Shown one piece after another: positions 1 through 12,289 of a DNA stretch of 64,000 nucleotides. Position numbers and translations under genes: made by a program. Source of the DNA: Topomyia yanbarensis (taxonomy: Eukaryota; Arthropoda; Insecta; Diptera; Culicidae); NCBI RefSeq assembly GCF_030247195.1, contig NC_080672.1, positions 394,461,037 through 394,525,036 on the forward strand, read 5' to 3'. The notes beneath the pieces were generated by a model that was not told where the DNA came from, searched no databases, and saw only the letters and a program-made list of their open reading frames with translations. Numbering within the stretch: position 1 is the first letter of the stretch; every line of letters begins with the position of its first letter.

Positions 1-195
1 GCGATGGAGAAGAACAAATTACACATCCCGCAACCAGTACCACTGCCACAGCGTACTACACCAGTACCATATGTTCTTGTAGCAGACGATGCATTTGCGC
101 TCCGTCCCAACATAATGAAACCGTACAGCGGCCGTGGTTTAACCAGTGCTCAACGTGTGTTCAATTTTCGATTGTCACACACGCGGCGAATAATA
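1..195 (+). pseudogene. PIF/Harbinger-type transposase fragment
   Basis: The frame is open from base 1. It encodes a proline-rich stretch followed by PYVLVADDAF, then MKPYSGRGLTSAQRVFNFRLS. This pattern is characteristic of the DDE_Tnp_4 nuclease of PIF/Harbinger transposons (HARBI1 relatives), where the Asp in the ADDAF block is a catalytic residue. The fragment ends just before the place where the family has its catalytic Glu (VENAFG-like), and is replaced there by an AAT trinucleotide run. The 5' part lies outside the window. It is a dead fragment. The family assignment rests on motif recognition only. Confidence 0.7.
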
Positions 196-261
196 ATAAT
201 AATAATAGTCACTGAGGGGTAGTCATATTCGTGATACAGTTTTGGTATTGAAGTGTCTCGT

Positions 262-1775
262 CGTGTCGTTGGTATTACTGTCCGATGGTGAACAACGCAG
301 AACGGTAAACAGGGTATTGATAACTACAATCAGGACGCTTTTGGATGAAGAACATCAAACTTGGCACGAAAACCTGGCATCGATGGAGTGAGTCCGCACT
401 TTGCCAGCTTCGATCGTGAGCAAATTCTGGATACGGATCTCTACAAACAGCAGGATCTCAACAGGCCGCAGAATCTGCGTTCATCGAAATTGGAGTGGAT
501 CAAGGAGTTCGTCTTGCGACGGATCAAAAACTCGCACGAAAAATCGAAAAAACGGTACGACATGCGCACAAGATCAGTCTCATTCAGCGTCGGGGATCCG
601 ATCTGGCAAAGGTCATTCAGACTAGCATCAAAAGTGGATCACATTAACCAGAAACCGAACCGAAATCCTGCTAGCGATGATCTGGAAAGTTCAGGGTACC
701 AATCTATATGAACTGGAGGATGTTCCATCCGGGAAAGTAAGAAGGTACCATGCGAAGGACCTAAAGGCCAATTAGAAGTAATTTCTTCAGCTATGTCGGC
801 AGGTTCCAACCTGCTATGATGCAGTATAGCAGAGAAAATCAGGACAACAGTGGTACTGAAGCAGACCGTGGCGAAAGGAAAGTAATGGACAAGCACTGCA
901 CATAGTGGCGATTCCGATCATGACGAAGCAAGCACGGAAATCATTCTAGTAATCGGACAAGAGAAAAATCGAAGCACGAGAGTGGTCCAGCTATGTCGAC
1001 AGGTTTCATCCTACCAACCAAGAGCTCAAGCTCCCAAAATAGCAATTGCCAATTTGACAAAAATCGTGTCAATGTCGAGGTGTGGTGAGCAACAACTTGA
1101 TAAACTACCTCCCCACCAGCGGTTAGGCCAGCCACGCAGCAGCCGGAGGTAACAGCAAAGCAGAACCGACTAAGGCTTGCCGTATTCGGAACGTGAGCAA
1201 GTAACTCTCGACCGCGCGAGCGGAATAGCGACGAAGCAGAAAATTGTAGAGCAGAGATTAAGCTTTCGGAGAGAGCTTCGGGCAAACCTTGAGCCGTTGC
1301 ACAGAAGCGCAGGTCGACGAAGACGGATCCCTCTGGGCTCCCCACACACGACGAAGGCTACTCTCAGAGACAAGCCGCATCGAGCCAAGTTGAAGAAGTC
1401 AAACGTGTCATCCGTTTTCGGGGCATGAGGAGCTGACAAGCAAGCGGAACCGCGCGTGTTCGTCACGATTTGGTTGAAATCTTACCTTGCGGGCTGGAAG
1501 CAGGTTGCAGCTCACTTACGATCTGCAGAAAAGGCAACAGGAGCGAGTCAGGTGTGAAGAAGCAAAGCTGAGCCGTCCAGGCCTGTCAACTGGAGCGGGA
1601 AAGACGTCAACGCGCAGGACAAAAGCTTACCGTATCGAGACAAAACGGAAAAGCGTCAGAAAGCAGACTAGACAGATCGGCCAAAGCGCGGACAATGTGC
1701 ATCCCGAACAAGAGATATCTAGTGCTGTGAGCAGCGCCAGTTCCCAATGCGTAAACATAAAACCACGAAATGAAA
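262..1775 (+). pseudogene. Decayed 3' fragment of the Ty3/gypsy element (integrase C-terminus plus 3' noncoding)
   Basis: Bases from about 262 align by eye with 52970-54850 of the complete gypsy element: the integrase catalytic Glu region, the C-terminal integrase tail, the stop, and then the long 3' noncoding stretch (the sentence-like match AGCTATGTCGGCAGGTTCC is at 790). The open part is 361-711. A deletion of about 37 bases relative to the intact copy removes part of the integrase between CATCGAT and GGAGTGAG and breaks the frame. No LTR follows at 1775. It is an old, 5'-truncated and internally deleted relative, with many substitutions. Confidence 0.85.
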
Positions 1776-1894
1776 CGCGAGGAAGTCACGGCGGTAAATC
1801 TGCACAAATATCTTCCTTTCCTATTGCGCTTTGCTGTGGTTTTCATGTTTGAGTCAGCTAGCCTTTTCTAGTTTTGCCAGTGTGTGCTGGACAC

Positions 1895-1985
1895 AAAGAT
1901 ATAGTCCCGGGGAGTAAACAGGTTCCGTGCAAGAGTAGTCGTTTTAGTGGTTCGGGTGGCTGCCCAAACCCATTCCCTCAGTTGT
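1895..1985 (+). repeat. Short repeat shared with 41300-41400
   Basis: The stretch from CCGGGGAGTAAACAGGTTCC to AAACCCATTCCCTC resembles 41308-41392 in the tail of the R1-clade 3' region (ACCGGGGAGGAATCAGGTTC to AAACCCGTTCTCTG). It is probably the end of another retroelement of that kind that is otherwise lost. Divergence is substantial. Confidence 0.5.
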
Positions 1986-2707
1986 TTCAGAGTGTGTAAT
2001 GTTTTGTCATCTAGTTTGTCCTATTCTATGGAAAATCATCCTACCATCGTGTTGGAGTCTACGTCATAGTGGAAAATTTCGCATTGAATCCGCTTCTGTC
2101 TCTTCCTAATCTCCTTTTTGTCTCCTAGGTCCGTAGTTAATGAATGGTTAATGGATACGGTAAAAATCAGCAGTGGTAGTTCTTAGAATTCTTTTTCCTA
2201 CAACTGTGCTGTTTCACCTTTTTTTTTGACTGGCTGATAGGACTGCAGCTTATAGCTTGAGGGATCTCGGTCCGTCCCGCGAGACAAAATTTGCAAAATC
2301 GGAAGGATTAGCGACTGTCCGCCAAATAAACACCGGTCCTCGGGAGGAGGACTAAATTTTGCGCCTGTTTGTCTCGAAGTGTGTAACGTCAAGTTCTCTA
2401 TTTTGTCTGGTCCAATGTATCCTGCTCCTAACAACGCGTGCTAAGTCGTCAGTGATGCAATTAAAACTTCGCATTGATTCCGCTTCTATTTTCTTCCTGA
2501 TCTCCTCATGGGTCCCCTAGGTCAGAAGCGGATCAATCGAATACAAACTATTTGGCGCAAGTTCAGAGCGTGTAACGTCGTGTCATCTAGTCTGTCATCC
2601 TATGGAAAATCATCCTACCATCGCCTTGGGGTCAACGTCATATTGGCAAATTTCGCATTGAATCCGCTTCTGTCTCTTCCTAATCTCCTTTTTGTCTCCT
2701 AGGTCCG
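1986..2707 (+). repeat. Direct repeat array of about 145 bp (two copies plus a partial copy)
   Basis: The unit at 1986-2133 recurs at 2562-2707. Both contain GGAAAATCATCCTACCATCG and end in CTCCTTTTTGTCTCCTAGGT. A partial third copy lies at 2460-2540 (CTTCGCATTGATTCCGCTTC, then CCCCTAGGTCAGAAGCGGAT). Spacing is about 575 bp between the full copies. No coding potential was seen. Confidence 0.75.
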
Positions 2708-2770
2708 AAGCAGATCAATCGACTATTAATTGAAACGGTAAACATACTAGCAGTATTAGTCCTTACTCGC

Positions 2771-3225
2771 GAATAGTTTTCCTTCAACTGTGCCGTTTAT
2801 TCTCTATCTTATAACATAACTCGATTATCCCTGTTCTAGTCAATATACATATTCATTACATTATGGACCAGGCGAACCCTTAATTTTTCTATTATTATTA
2901 TCCTGAGTAGCTATACCAGTGAAGATATTTTAGGATTTCGTTAAAAAGAATCTCTGCCAATAAAGGCGTAAGCAATATTTATCCACATAAAGTTTGCTCG
3001 AAACGAATGTCCACCTGGTTCGACTCGAACAGACCACACCGACCCGAAAGGGTTGCTTATCATTTCTGAGAGCCGGTGTGCTTGATCGAGTTTAATCATA
3101 AGAACCAATTGATCAACTTGCAAGTAGGAGCACATATCTACCAACCAGCCAAGAAGACTTCCGAATCAATGAGAATGGACCATGCCAGTCGAAAGCCACA
3201 GGCCCAGCGCCATCTCGTATAGTGT
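2771..3225. repeat. Dispersed repeat A, copy 1
   Basis: This runs from AACTGTGCCGTTTATTCTC through TTCGACTCGAACAGACCACA to CACAGGCCCAGCGCCATC. It matches 4021-4512, and a shorter part of it matches 20930-21155. It has no recognisable coding sequence and no clear terminal inverted repeats, and looks like an old noncoding element. Confidence 0.65.
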
Positions 3226-4020
3226 CATTGTCATTTCTCAGCCCACCACCCTCTGGCAGACGTTCATCCGCCCATCTAGACTCTGTCAAGATGAGAACCT
3301 ACAAAGCCTAACTATTCGTATGTGCTAGTCCGTTTAGATTTTGGTTTGCTGAAACGAAACAAGAAAAGCAAAATAATTGTGATTAGTGTCGTAGTTATAA
3401 TAAATAAGTAAACGATTTCTCCTCTGTTGTCCGTTCCCTTGTTCGTAGTCCGCCCTCCTGTTCCTGATCTGTTTGGGCCACTGGCTTTCCGTTTCTTTGG
3501 CGGTCACGTTCGAATCGCACCAATCCGTTCATATCATGGCAGGAGAAACAATTGAAAAGACAAAACAAAACAAAATGAAAATAAATGGACATCTGCTATC
3601 TGTGCCTAAATTGATGTTGCTTCTCAGTTTTGCACGACCCAGGGGGGACATGGCCTTGATCCCAATGCTCTGTCACCGATGTTACGTGATATTCGTTATG
3701 GAATATTCTTTGTTTGGGGGCCATTCATAAACAATGTTGTACTTTTTTATCCCTGATCCGTATCGTATCAGCACGTCTAAAATTCATTTTTAGTTTTTAT
3801 CTCGTTACGTGACGCTCTTCCCCTATTGTCAATATCCATCATCATTTATGAATGGTCCCCTGGTGATATATTTAGAGCAGACAATCCAATGAAAAATGGA
3901 TTGACAGGATTTTAGTGCGCTCTTGGCGCCTTGTGTCACATCTTCATGTTTGTTATACATATTAAGAATACCAAAGCATGCGATGTGATGACCGGAAGAT
4001 TAGAGAAGCAACTCCTCCCC
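3226..4020. other. No gene; part shared with 21490-21630
   Basis: I see no coding exon here. Pieces at 3680-3720 (ACCGATGTTACGTGATATTC) and 3870-3960 (TAGAGCAGACAATCCAATGA) resemble 21494-21630, so this stretch is probably part of the same dispersed repeat family as its neighbours. Confidence 0.45.
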
Positions 4021-4512
4021 TTCCCCCCCACAACTGTGCTGTTTCACCTTCATCCTATAACAGAATTCTATTATCCCTGTTCTAGTTAATATTCGTAGTT
4101 ATCTGGACATGGATCAGGCAAATTCTCATTTTTTTTCTCTTATCATTATGCTGAGTAGCTAAACGGGTGAAGGCATTTAAAAGTTTCATAAAAAGAATCT
4201 GTCCATAAAGAATGTGAGAAATGTTTGTCCACGAATCCCCATAAAGTTTGTTCGAAGCGAATGTCCATCTGGTTCGACTCGAACAGATCACACCGACCAG
4301 AAAAGGCTACTCAGCATTTCTTAGAGCTGGTGTGCTTGGTCGAGTTAAATAATCATAAAAACAAGTCCTGAATAATTAACTATCTGTTAGGTACCAGCAC
4401 TCCTTTCCTGAACTAGCCTCATACCGCACACCTCTATCAACCATCGATGAAGACATTCGACCCAATGAGAATGGGCCATGTCAGTCGAAGGTCACAGGCC
4501 CAGTGCCATCCC
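4021..4512. repeat. Dispersed repeat A, copy 2
   Basis: It repeats 2771-3225 in the same orientation: AACTGTGCTGTTTCACCTTC, ATTATCCCTGTTCTAGT, TTCGACTCGAACAGATCACA and CACAGGCCCAGTGCCATC occur in the same order. Similarity is moderate, with small indels. Confidence 0.65.
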
Positions 4513-4749
4513 GTAGTTCCTGAACTGTTGGTGCCGGAATTATGTGAATGGTTTAGTGCTACTTACAGATTTCTTTTCTGTGTTAGTGTCTCATTCCCCC
4601 TGTTAAAACTCGCCCAGTGTCGATAGCTACAAAACTGCAGCCTACCGCTGCCCATCTCTTCCGACATTTGGGCACCGTCTCTGCTATCGAATCCGCCATT
4701 TTCATCGTAACTCGTATATGAGACGCTTAAGGATTCCTACTGGCGCGGA

Positions 4750-5819
4750 TACCAACACTCAGAAAAATGTATACTAAATTCCTAAATAATTCGCTTAGAA
4801 ATCAAAAATATATATTTTTGAATCAGGGCCTAATTGCAATTTTTTTAGATTCAAAAGTATGTGTTGTTAGATTTCAAAAAAATGGTTGTTGTTTCTACTA
4901 ACAAGCCCCCATATGATTTTGTGTAGATTCAATAATAATTTTATTTGAATCTATGATATCTTTTTTTGAAACCAAGTATGTTATTTGTTAGTTGAAATAT
5001 GCTTTTCCTTTTTAAAACAATGAAAAAATCTATTTGAATCAAAAAACTTATATTTTGTTTTCAAAAAGGTGTATTTAATATTAATATCTTGATTTTTGTT
5101 TTTTCTTCTACCCTAAGATGCTCATATTTTGCACCGAATCCCAATCCCAAATTCCAATGATTACGTAAATGACATCTTTTCCAAGCTTTCCGCTAAAAAA
5201 TGCTGTTTTAGCTCCTCTGCTTTCTCTCGTTCGATAAATTTCGACGGTGTATCAATTTTCTGGAATAATAACAATAATATTAGGTTCTTAGGTATTACCG
5301 CAATAATAAGTAATTTTCTCACCTATGAAAGCACTCACGACCGCATTGCACTAATCAAATTGTATTTACATTGTTATAATGCTCAAATAGTCTAAACCTA
5401 GCGTCTTGAACTCCAATTCTTTATTCTCGACCACCGATGCGTCCATTTTTTTTATTTGTATGATACAACAAAGATCGAACCAAACACAGTCTATCCATTT
5501 TCAAGCAATATTTCTAAATCTAACAGCAATATTTTTGTTTTAAATAATGCTATTGTACAACCAACCAGTGCTTTTTTGGTTCAACTAAATACTTGAATTT
5601 GAATCAAAGTTTCAATATATTTGATACGAATATTCCCTGCTTTTTGCAGGGATTTTGGAATCAAAATGCAGATTATTTTGTCACTAATGCCGATATTTTT
5701 GTACCAACAATGTTTGGTATTTGAAACAGAGAAATATTATTTCTGTTTCCACAAAATCTTTGACTTAGAATCAAAGTCGCAAAATATTTGATTCGAATAT
5801 GCCTTATTTCTCTGCGTGA
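4750..5819. mobile_element. Possible inverted-repeat element, AT-rich
   Basis: The stretch begins CACTCAGAAAAAT and ends ATTTCTCTGCGTG, which are imperfect inverted repeats of each other (about 10 of 13 bases). The inside is AT-rich and full of scattered GAATCAAA/TTTGATTC words. No transposase frame was seen and I could not find a convincing target duplication. It may be a non-autonomous DNA transposon or a chance pairing. Confidence 0.35.
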
Positions 5820-8800
5820 ACTATCTGTAGGGGAAAAACATTATACATCATGTTATACATATTCACTAATCTTAAAGTTAACAAAGGCTGTCTGCCGATT
5901 CTAATACAGAAACGCTAATGATGTGATCATCAAGAATATATCCGACAACCTTAATTAACCCCATTCGACACCAGTTTGGCCTTAGCACATGCAAGGAAGA
6001 ACAAAGATAGGAATTTTCGGATAATACAGTGCACCAACCATGACTGATATTCCATCTCCGTTTAATATACTCTGTATCCAGTTCTCGAAAAAAAATAATA
6101 TTCGCTCTTTTGATATTTGTCTAGAATCGCGTCCGTGGGGTCGCTATTTACAACTTAAGCAATCTTCGATTTAAATAGATTTTCTCCAACATTTGCACTA
6201 CCTATTTAAACATGGACCAGTTAAAATTATCACCACGATCATTTGTACACCGCATTGGGCGAAGATATCTCAATCCAGTCAAATGGACTTGAATTTGTGG
6301 TAGGTAAGTATCCGAGGATTGTAATCTCTGAGGCTAGGTACATCATATCGCTGGGGGAGGCAGGGGTTTTCAACTGTTTTTTCGCTATAGTTAAGCTAGA
6401 TAACGAGTAACTTTACTTCTACTAACTTTCGACGTTCGCGTACAAAACACCCATATTCTACACGACAAGAATAGTATAACAGATGTGTGTGTTTAGAAAG
6501 TTTGCCTGTAATAAAACAAACAAAGAAAAAGCAGGAAAATTAAAAACTAACTCACCGGAGTGATACAGGCATCAAAAAAAAATATTTACGATATTTAACC
6601 AACGACAACAATATACTTACCGCATAAAAACAGAAAAAAAACAGGAAATATGATAACATTCAACCAAAATCCGTGTTTGTGCAAAGTGGGACAGAATAGT
6701 GCAACTTAACTGGAACCGAGCAAATTAAGATGTAACGCACAGATGCACTAACAACTACTTCGGGTAATGTTGCAATTCCTAACTTAAACGGTCGTAGCCG
6801 AAATCTATGATGGACAAACGAAAATAGTGTAAACTACCTCAACGAATCACATAGAACTATTGACAGATTAGTGGTTAGTCGGATCACAGCAAAACCAAAC
6901 TTTGAACTTTTCTCTGTAGTAAGAAAACCAATTATAGTCCAATGAAATTTTATTCTCATCTTACAACCATAAATTTAAAACCGGTTTTGTGTTTTGTTGG
7001 TTTTTCACTAGGTAAAGCACATTGTTAAAACACAACAAATGGAACGAATGTTAGGTAAATGCAATGTCTTTTCTCGCCCGGTACACGTTGTGCAAAATGG
7101 CAATCTCGTAACGATTCAAGGAAAGTAAAAAGGAACGGATTGGCCTAGCGCTGCAAGGATATCTCGTCCGTTTCGAGGTACCGAACAGAATCGGGAACCA
7201 GTCTGCATGGCACGCTTTCTGCAAGAGTCGTCTACGTACTCGTTTTTTGTTTGCTATGTTATAGAGGGAAATAGTGTAGGGGCAATATATCTAAGTCATA
7301 AAAGACGCACGCACGAGTGCGTCTAGTTCTGTCTGTGTTTTTTGTGTAGTACTAGAATGTGTTTTAAGTTTAGAGTTTTGCACGTTGTTTCCTAAAAATG
7401 TATGAAAAAAAAACATATGAAACGAATAATCTACGGAGATATGTTTGGCTTTCAGTTGGGATTTATTTTAGATGGAAAAATTAATTTTGATTATATTTAA
7501 CTGGAAAAACACATGCACAAATGAAAAGCGGAACGGTAGCATTCAAAATGTCATGCGAATATCTTCAGAGCAGGAGCAAATTTTTAGCTTCGAGACTGGA
7601 AAACGATAATAAAGTTAGGTTAGTATACCAATCTACGTTCAGAATGCAGTGTTAGAGGTGGTAAGCTTCAAGCCTTAGTACGCGCTTCATTAATTAGCAA
7701 CAAGTTGAGGATTATGCGCTATCTGTGTTGTTAATTTATTACTCAAATTAAATAGGAACGAACCATTCTGGCCAATTTTTGAAAGATTAATTGTTGGCGC
7801 TTTTATACCATCTATACCATTTTATCTCTTCGGTCGTACGATGTAGTTTTGGTATGTTTGATCAAATCGTGGAGAAACATTATGTATTTTTTCTCAAAAC
7901 TCTTCAAAACTATTCTGAATATTGCAATATTTTTTGTGGAACTGCTGCGAAGGTATCAACTTTAGAAAGATGCATTTATGAGCGCAGCATGAGTGTGATA
8001 GTGTTACTTGGTTACTGATATGTAGCGAGATCAATTATGAAAAATTTAGGCGACAGTCTGATGCCCTAAGACGATATTGTTATGATTTAAAAACACTATG
8101 CACTCGGTGCACGACGCGACTTCCTGAGGGTTAAGGGTTCATATAAGCAAAGTTTCTTCAGGTTTGTAGAATATGTTGAATGAGACAGGACATTTCAGAT
8201 TAGATAAGATTACTAATCTCGAACAGTTGCAAGGTCAAAGTCAACGGTTATAGCAGAATATAAAAATAAACAAGTGCGGTGAGAACGAAACTTGTTTTGA
8301 ATAGATAACTGAACTGTTACTGTTAGTAATAGAACGTAGATGAGAAAGAAGAAATTGAAAAGCTTATTATCTAAATACATTTGGGAACCACTATCCATGA
8401 TTTGAAGCGATCGTATCTACTCTTTTCGTTGATTTTTCAAACATCTCACTTGACAGGACGATGCTCTGCTATGAACACATGGGTGATATTGAAACACTTA
8501 TTCTGAACGTTATTCACTTTTTCCACGTTTATAATCAACAATATATATTATGCCTAACTTTACACGGATGAAAAAATACATACAACATTTGGTTGATAGA
8601 AGAAGTTAAACACAAAACAAAGGTATTATAATCTACGGTCTTTCCGCTACTTAAAGTAGTAAATGACGCAAAAAAAAACAAAATTTACAGGTCTAAAATA
8701 TTGCACGACATGTAAGTGAAATGTGAGTATTCTGAATTTTCACCGAATGTGCAAAATTTAACTGATACAACTATACTTGACTTGGTAAACTTTTAAACTG

Positions 8801-9046
8801 AAAATGCTTTCCTGGGTTACGGTGTAACGAGCCTAACTTTTTCTTAGTCACACTGCTACAAAACAATACAGTTAAGTTATCTCGGCTAAATATTTTTTGT
8901 GTTAAAATTTGACTTTTGGTACTTGTACTCGTGTGTTGGGGGGTGAAGCGTCGTGAAATTGTCGACAATAATTTTCAAAAAAGAACTACAAAAACTAGGA
9001 GCCGAAACAAAGGTAAAAGGTTTTTTCTTTCGCTTGGACTATCGAC
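5820..9046. other. No gene recognised; downstream flank of Gpdh1
   Basis: This AT-rich stretch holds only short chance frames. It lies directly 3' of the last Gpdh1 exon I can place, so it may contain the 3' UTR and any alternative terminal exons of that gene. I searched by eye for a short terminal exon and a clear poly(A) signal on the minus strand and did not find either. Confidence 0.4.
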
Positions 9047-9050
9047 TTAC

Positions 9051-9143
9051 ATGTGCTCCGGGTGGCTACGCAGACAGTCCAGGAAACCTTGCGGCTTGAC
9101 CTGCCCGGTGCAGATCTTGTGGATCGCCGTGAACAATGGGAAT
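9051..9143 (-). CDS. Gpdh1: Glycerol-3-phosphate dehydrogenase, exon 5 (C-terminal)
   Basis: Exon 5 opens after TTTTCAG with a base that completes a Lys codon split across the junction. It then encodes [20 protein letters not shown] and the ending CLRSHPEH plus AT. The donor GTAAGT at 9050-9045 follows. The HPEHM ending is the known C-terminus of animal cytosolic GPDH. If the donor is not used, AT plus G gives Met and the next codon is TAA (9047-9049), so an unspliced message makes a complete 350-residue enzyme. If it is used, the codon begun by AT is finished in a further exon that I could not locate. Alternative short C-terminal tails are known for insect GPDH. Confidence 0.93.
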
Positions 9144-9203
9144 CTGAAAATACGAAACGGTATTTAGTATTCACAGCAAATCTTTACCAATTCAAGAACT
9201 GAC

Positions 9204-9357
9204 TTTTCCTCCATTTTTTTGCTTTTAAGCATAAAGTTGACCTCCTCAGCAGTGATCGGTCCTTGCAGTTTCTGTCCGTTAAGCATTTCGTCTTCAAGCT
9301 GCTTGATTGTCTTGCCCGTTTTCACGAAAGCTTCCGAAACTTTACGATTTCTGCCAC
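9204..9357 (-). CDS. Gpdh1: Glycerol-3-phosphate dehydrogenase, exon 4
   Basis: The acceptor TTTCAG precedes 9357. The exon begins with GT, completing a Gly codon split with exon 3, and continues [40 protein letters not shown] and KSKKMEEK. The Arg of the GGRNRKV block (residue 270 here) is the family's conserved substrate and cofactor contact in the C-terminal helical domain. The donor is GTCAGT at 9203, and the exon ends with two bases of a Lys codon. Introns on both sides are tiny (61 bp at 9358-9418 and 60 bp at 9144-9203), unlike introns 1 and 2. Confidence 0.96.
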
Positions 9358-9418
9358 CTGAAACGAAACGAAACGTTCTTATCCCATCCAGTTTCGGGCA
9401 ATATCATTAAAATTTTAC

Positions 9419-9998
9419 CGTAGCAAGTGGTAATTAAATCCGCCACACCGCAGCTCTCGAAGAACGTCGAAAGCTTGCTGCCCGGGTAGAACACATCAAC
9501 AAACTTGATCATCTCCATCAGCCCTAACCGAATGACGGCCGCCTTGGTGTTGTCACCCAGTCCCATACCGTCCACAAAACCTGCCCCGCAGGCAACGATG
9601 TTTTTCAGCGCTCCGCAAATTTCCACCGCATCCACGTCGTCCACCACAACCACCCGGAAGTTGGGCGTCTGGAACAGATCTCGCAGCGTTTGAGCGATTT
9701 TCATGTCCCGACAGCCGATGGTGGTTTCGCAGAATTTTTCCTCCGCAACCTCACCGGCCAAGTTGGCACCCATCAGCACCGAGCAGGGAATGTTCAGATG
9801 CTTCGTGATGACGTGCGAAATCAGCTCCATACCGCCACCCTCGGCCACATCGAAACCCTTGATCAGCGACAGACCGACGGCGGTCGGTTTGATCTTACCC
9901 AACAGTTGACCACCTAGGCCACGGATGAACTGGTGGGGCACGACGAAGATGAGAATGTCCGCATCTTTGGCAGCATCGACGACGTTCGGGACGGCTAC
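9419..9998 (-). CDS. Gpdh1: Glycerol-3-phosphate dehydrogenase, exon 3 (main catalytic exon)
   Basis: This largest exon (580 bp) follows the acceptor CCCCAG at 10004-9999 and opens in phase 0 with [20 protein letters not shown]. It holds the rest of the Rossmann domain (VVPHQFI), the SLIKG block with its active-site Lys near residue 121, the [10 protein letters not shown] and [11 protein letters not shown] blocks, and the signature EICGALKN whose Lys (about residue 206) is the catalytic base. [16 protein letters not shown] and [14 protein letters not shown] follow. The enzyme reduces dihydroxyacetone phosphate with NADH in the cytosol, feeding lipid synthesis and, in insect flight muscle, the glycerophosphate shuttle. 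The donor is GTAAAA at 9418. An open frame continues past it, but that is intron read-through. Confidence 0.97.
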
Positions 9999-11517
9999 CT
10001 GGGGAAATAAGATCGGGGATGCTTAGAGATTTGAATTGTGGAAATTTTGGGTTGTTGGATAATAACTAGTATCGAGCGGTATACTACATTTTTACATGAA
10101 CATATGCATTAGTTACATAAGAATTTTTTTTATTTCAATAGGTGATTCGGTTTTTTTTATTAACTAATTCAAGCCGGAACTACCCTTATGCGTCAACTGA
10201 ATCCCAGTACCATACAGCAATTAGCAGCTATTTGAACAATAAAATAAACGAGTCTCGCCAACGGCCAGCAAAAAACAGCTGACAAAAATAACCTGCGCTA
10301 TTACAGAACAAGCCAATTGCAATGACTTGATTAGTTTACGGCTCTGCAACAGATAACCGATTATGTAAGAGGCAAACCGAAATCGAGTGCAATTAATCAT
10401 GCGGAAGTGCCAATGTCAAGGTGAGGGTGTCTGACATGTTGTCTATATCTATTGTAACTGTAAATCAGATAGATTTTATTTGGTTTTGAAGGGAACTTAC
10501 TAAACGGTAACGTGCGTTAAGATCGTTATAATTCCAGTAAAATAGGAAGTACAAATCATAATTCGTGATTTCGGAACAAACGGTTTGTGACGATGAAACC
10601 AACTTTAACAATGAGTTTGACTGACTGAAGCAGGCAATGAATAAAAGATGCTATGCTGACAGACTACCACTGGTTTTGTATGACCTCATACGCCACATCT
10701 ACACGAGATATCGCATTCACAACTGTAATAGCTATCCAGGCGTAACGTTCCATCAAATTACAAGCTATAACCTATCAAGAGTATACTGTTCAGCAGATCG
10801 TAACCATTTATCCTTTCGTTTCAGTACGAAATATAATTTTGCAGTAAGGAATCTCACGGTCGGATCCAAATTGATGTTTAATTTTCCCATATCAGTAGAA
10901 GTCGACCTGAGGTCAGCACACAACATTGCCAAGTCATGTAATTTTCCGACACATCCAAAATCTCACAAGGATGATTCTTGGTTCTCAACATTCGCTGCAG
11001 TTATCTCATCTGTCCTTCGCGTGTTTTCCACCGAGCCAAATTTGTGCCTTTTGTATGTGGTTCGGTATAACATCGCTATGGCTTACTAGTAAATGCTCGA
11101 TTTCCGCCTAAGATCGAAAACTAGGGATCTATACAAGTGTGCCAAAATGATTACGCTCTAATTTCGCGTTAACGGCTAGTCTCGATACCTAGCCGATACC
11201 TATTTTTAAGTTGCTTGAAAATTTATGTTTATGTATCGTCATTTCACTCATGTTTTCGAGGTTGTGCAACTCATTTATGACAAAACAGGGAGGATGCTTC
11301 ACAATCATTTTCAGAATTTTATTCTTGTCCAAGTCACTCACTGACTTTCTAATTACGAGGGTGGTTTGAAAAGTTCCTGGGCCAAGTGATAAATCAGGGT
11401 TTCAAAACAAAGTTAGCACTATCGCTGGACCTTAAACCCTTAAACGTGAAATAAATTTTATTCTGGATTTCACGAGCAGTAGTTTTTTTACGGTGTAGCC
11501 TCTTGACATGGGTCTGG

Positions 11518-11900
11518 TTCAATTGGCATAAAGTCATTTGGCATAAGGTTATTTGGCATAAGGTCATTTAGCATAACGGACATTTGACGTAATGTTCATT
11601 TGGCATAATTTTGAGAATTGATCACACTTAAGGTCATTTAGCACAATGGACATTTGGTATAACGGTCATTTGACATAACGGACATTTGGCATAATTTTGA
11701 GAAGCGAACACACTGGAGGTCATTTGTCATTTTTTCAACTACAGGGAAACACATAATTTAAGACTGTATGAGAAGTTAGGTACTTCGGCATAATTTTGAG
11801 CCCGTGCTACTGCTGAAGGTCTTTCCGTACAAACATTTTTATGTTAAGGAAAACAGTAATTTAGCATACCGGTCGTTTGGCATAGGTACATGTAGTGATA
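11518..11900. repeat. Degenerate short tandem array, unit near CATTTGGCATAA
   Basis: More than a dozen variants of a 10-20 base word recur (TCATTTGGCATAAGG, CATTTGACGTAATG, CATTTGGTATAACG, CGTTTGGCATAGG) spaced about 20 bases apart early on and more loosely later. Noncoding. The theme resembles the separate CATTCGGGTAAATG array at 18294-18452. Confidence 0.75.
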
Positions 11901-12289
11901 TAGTTATTGACTACCAGGATGTTGTTTTTTAAGTATATCCTTTCTTGTATGTATTATGTATTTTGATTGTATGTTAACAATAACGTTCATAGTTCAAAGG
12001 AAAGTTAGTTATGCAGTTTTAAGCAGCAGGCATGTAGCTCAAATGTTTGAGCATAACAACAGCTACTTAAATATTTCAATGACTTTAAATGAGTTTGTTT
12101 ACCAATAGTACTAAAATTGAACTTGTTTTTTTTCGAGAGTTTTCCTACTGGAGCTGTAGAGCTAGGTTCTCGGAAGGGCTCCCCGTCAGAATCACATACT
12201 ACAATTTGCAGACGAGACAGACAATGTCGCCCACTAAAACACTGCATTAGGCCAATTGTAGCGGGCCGTGATTCTGAATGTGATATTCA

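Noticed and set aside
1..9046. Search for an alternative terminal Gpdh1 exon encoding a short tail
   Set aside because: No acceptor followed by a convincing tail and stop could be picked out by eye; it may lie beyond the window.
10637..11089. 150-residue plus-strand frame in Gpdh1 intron 2
   Set aside because: No motifs, no splice or promoter context, and composition like surrounding noncoding DNA.
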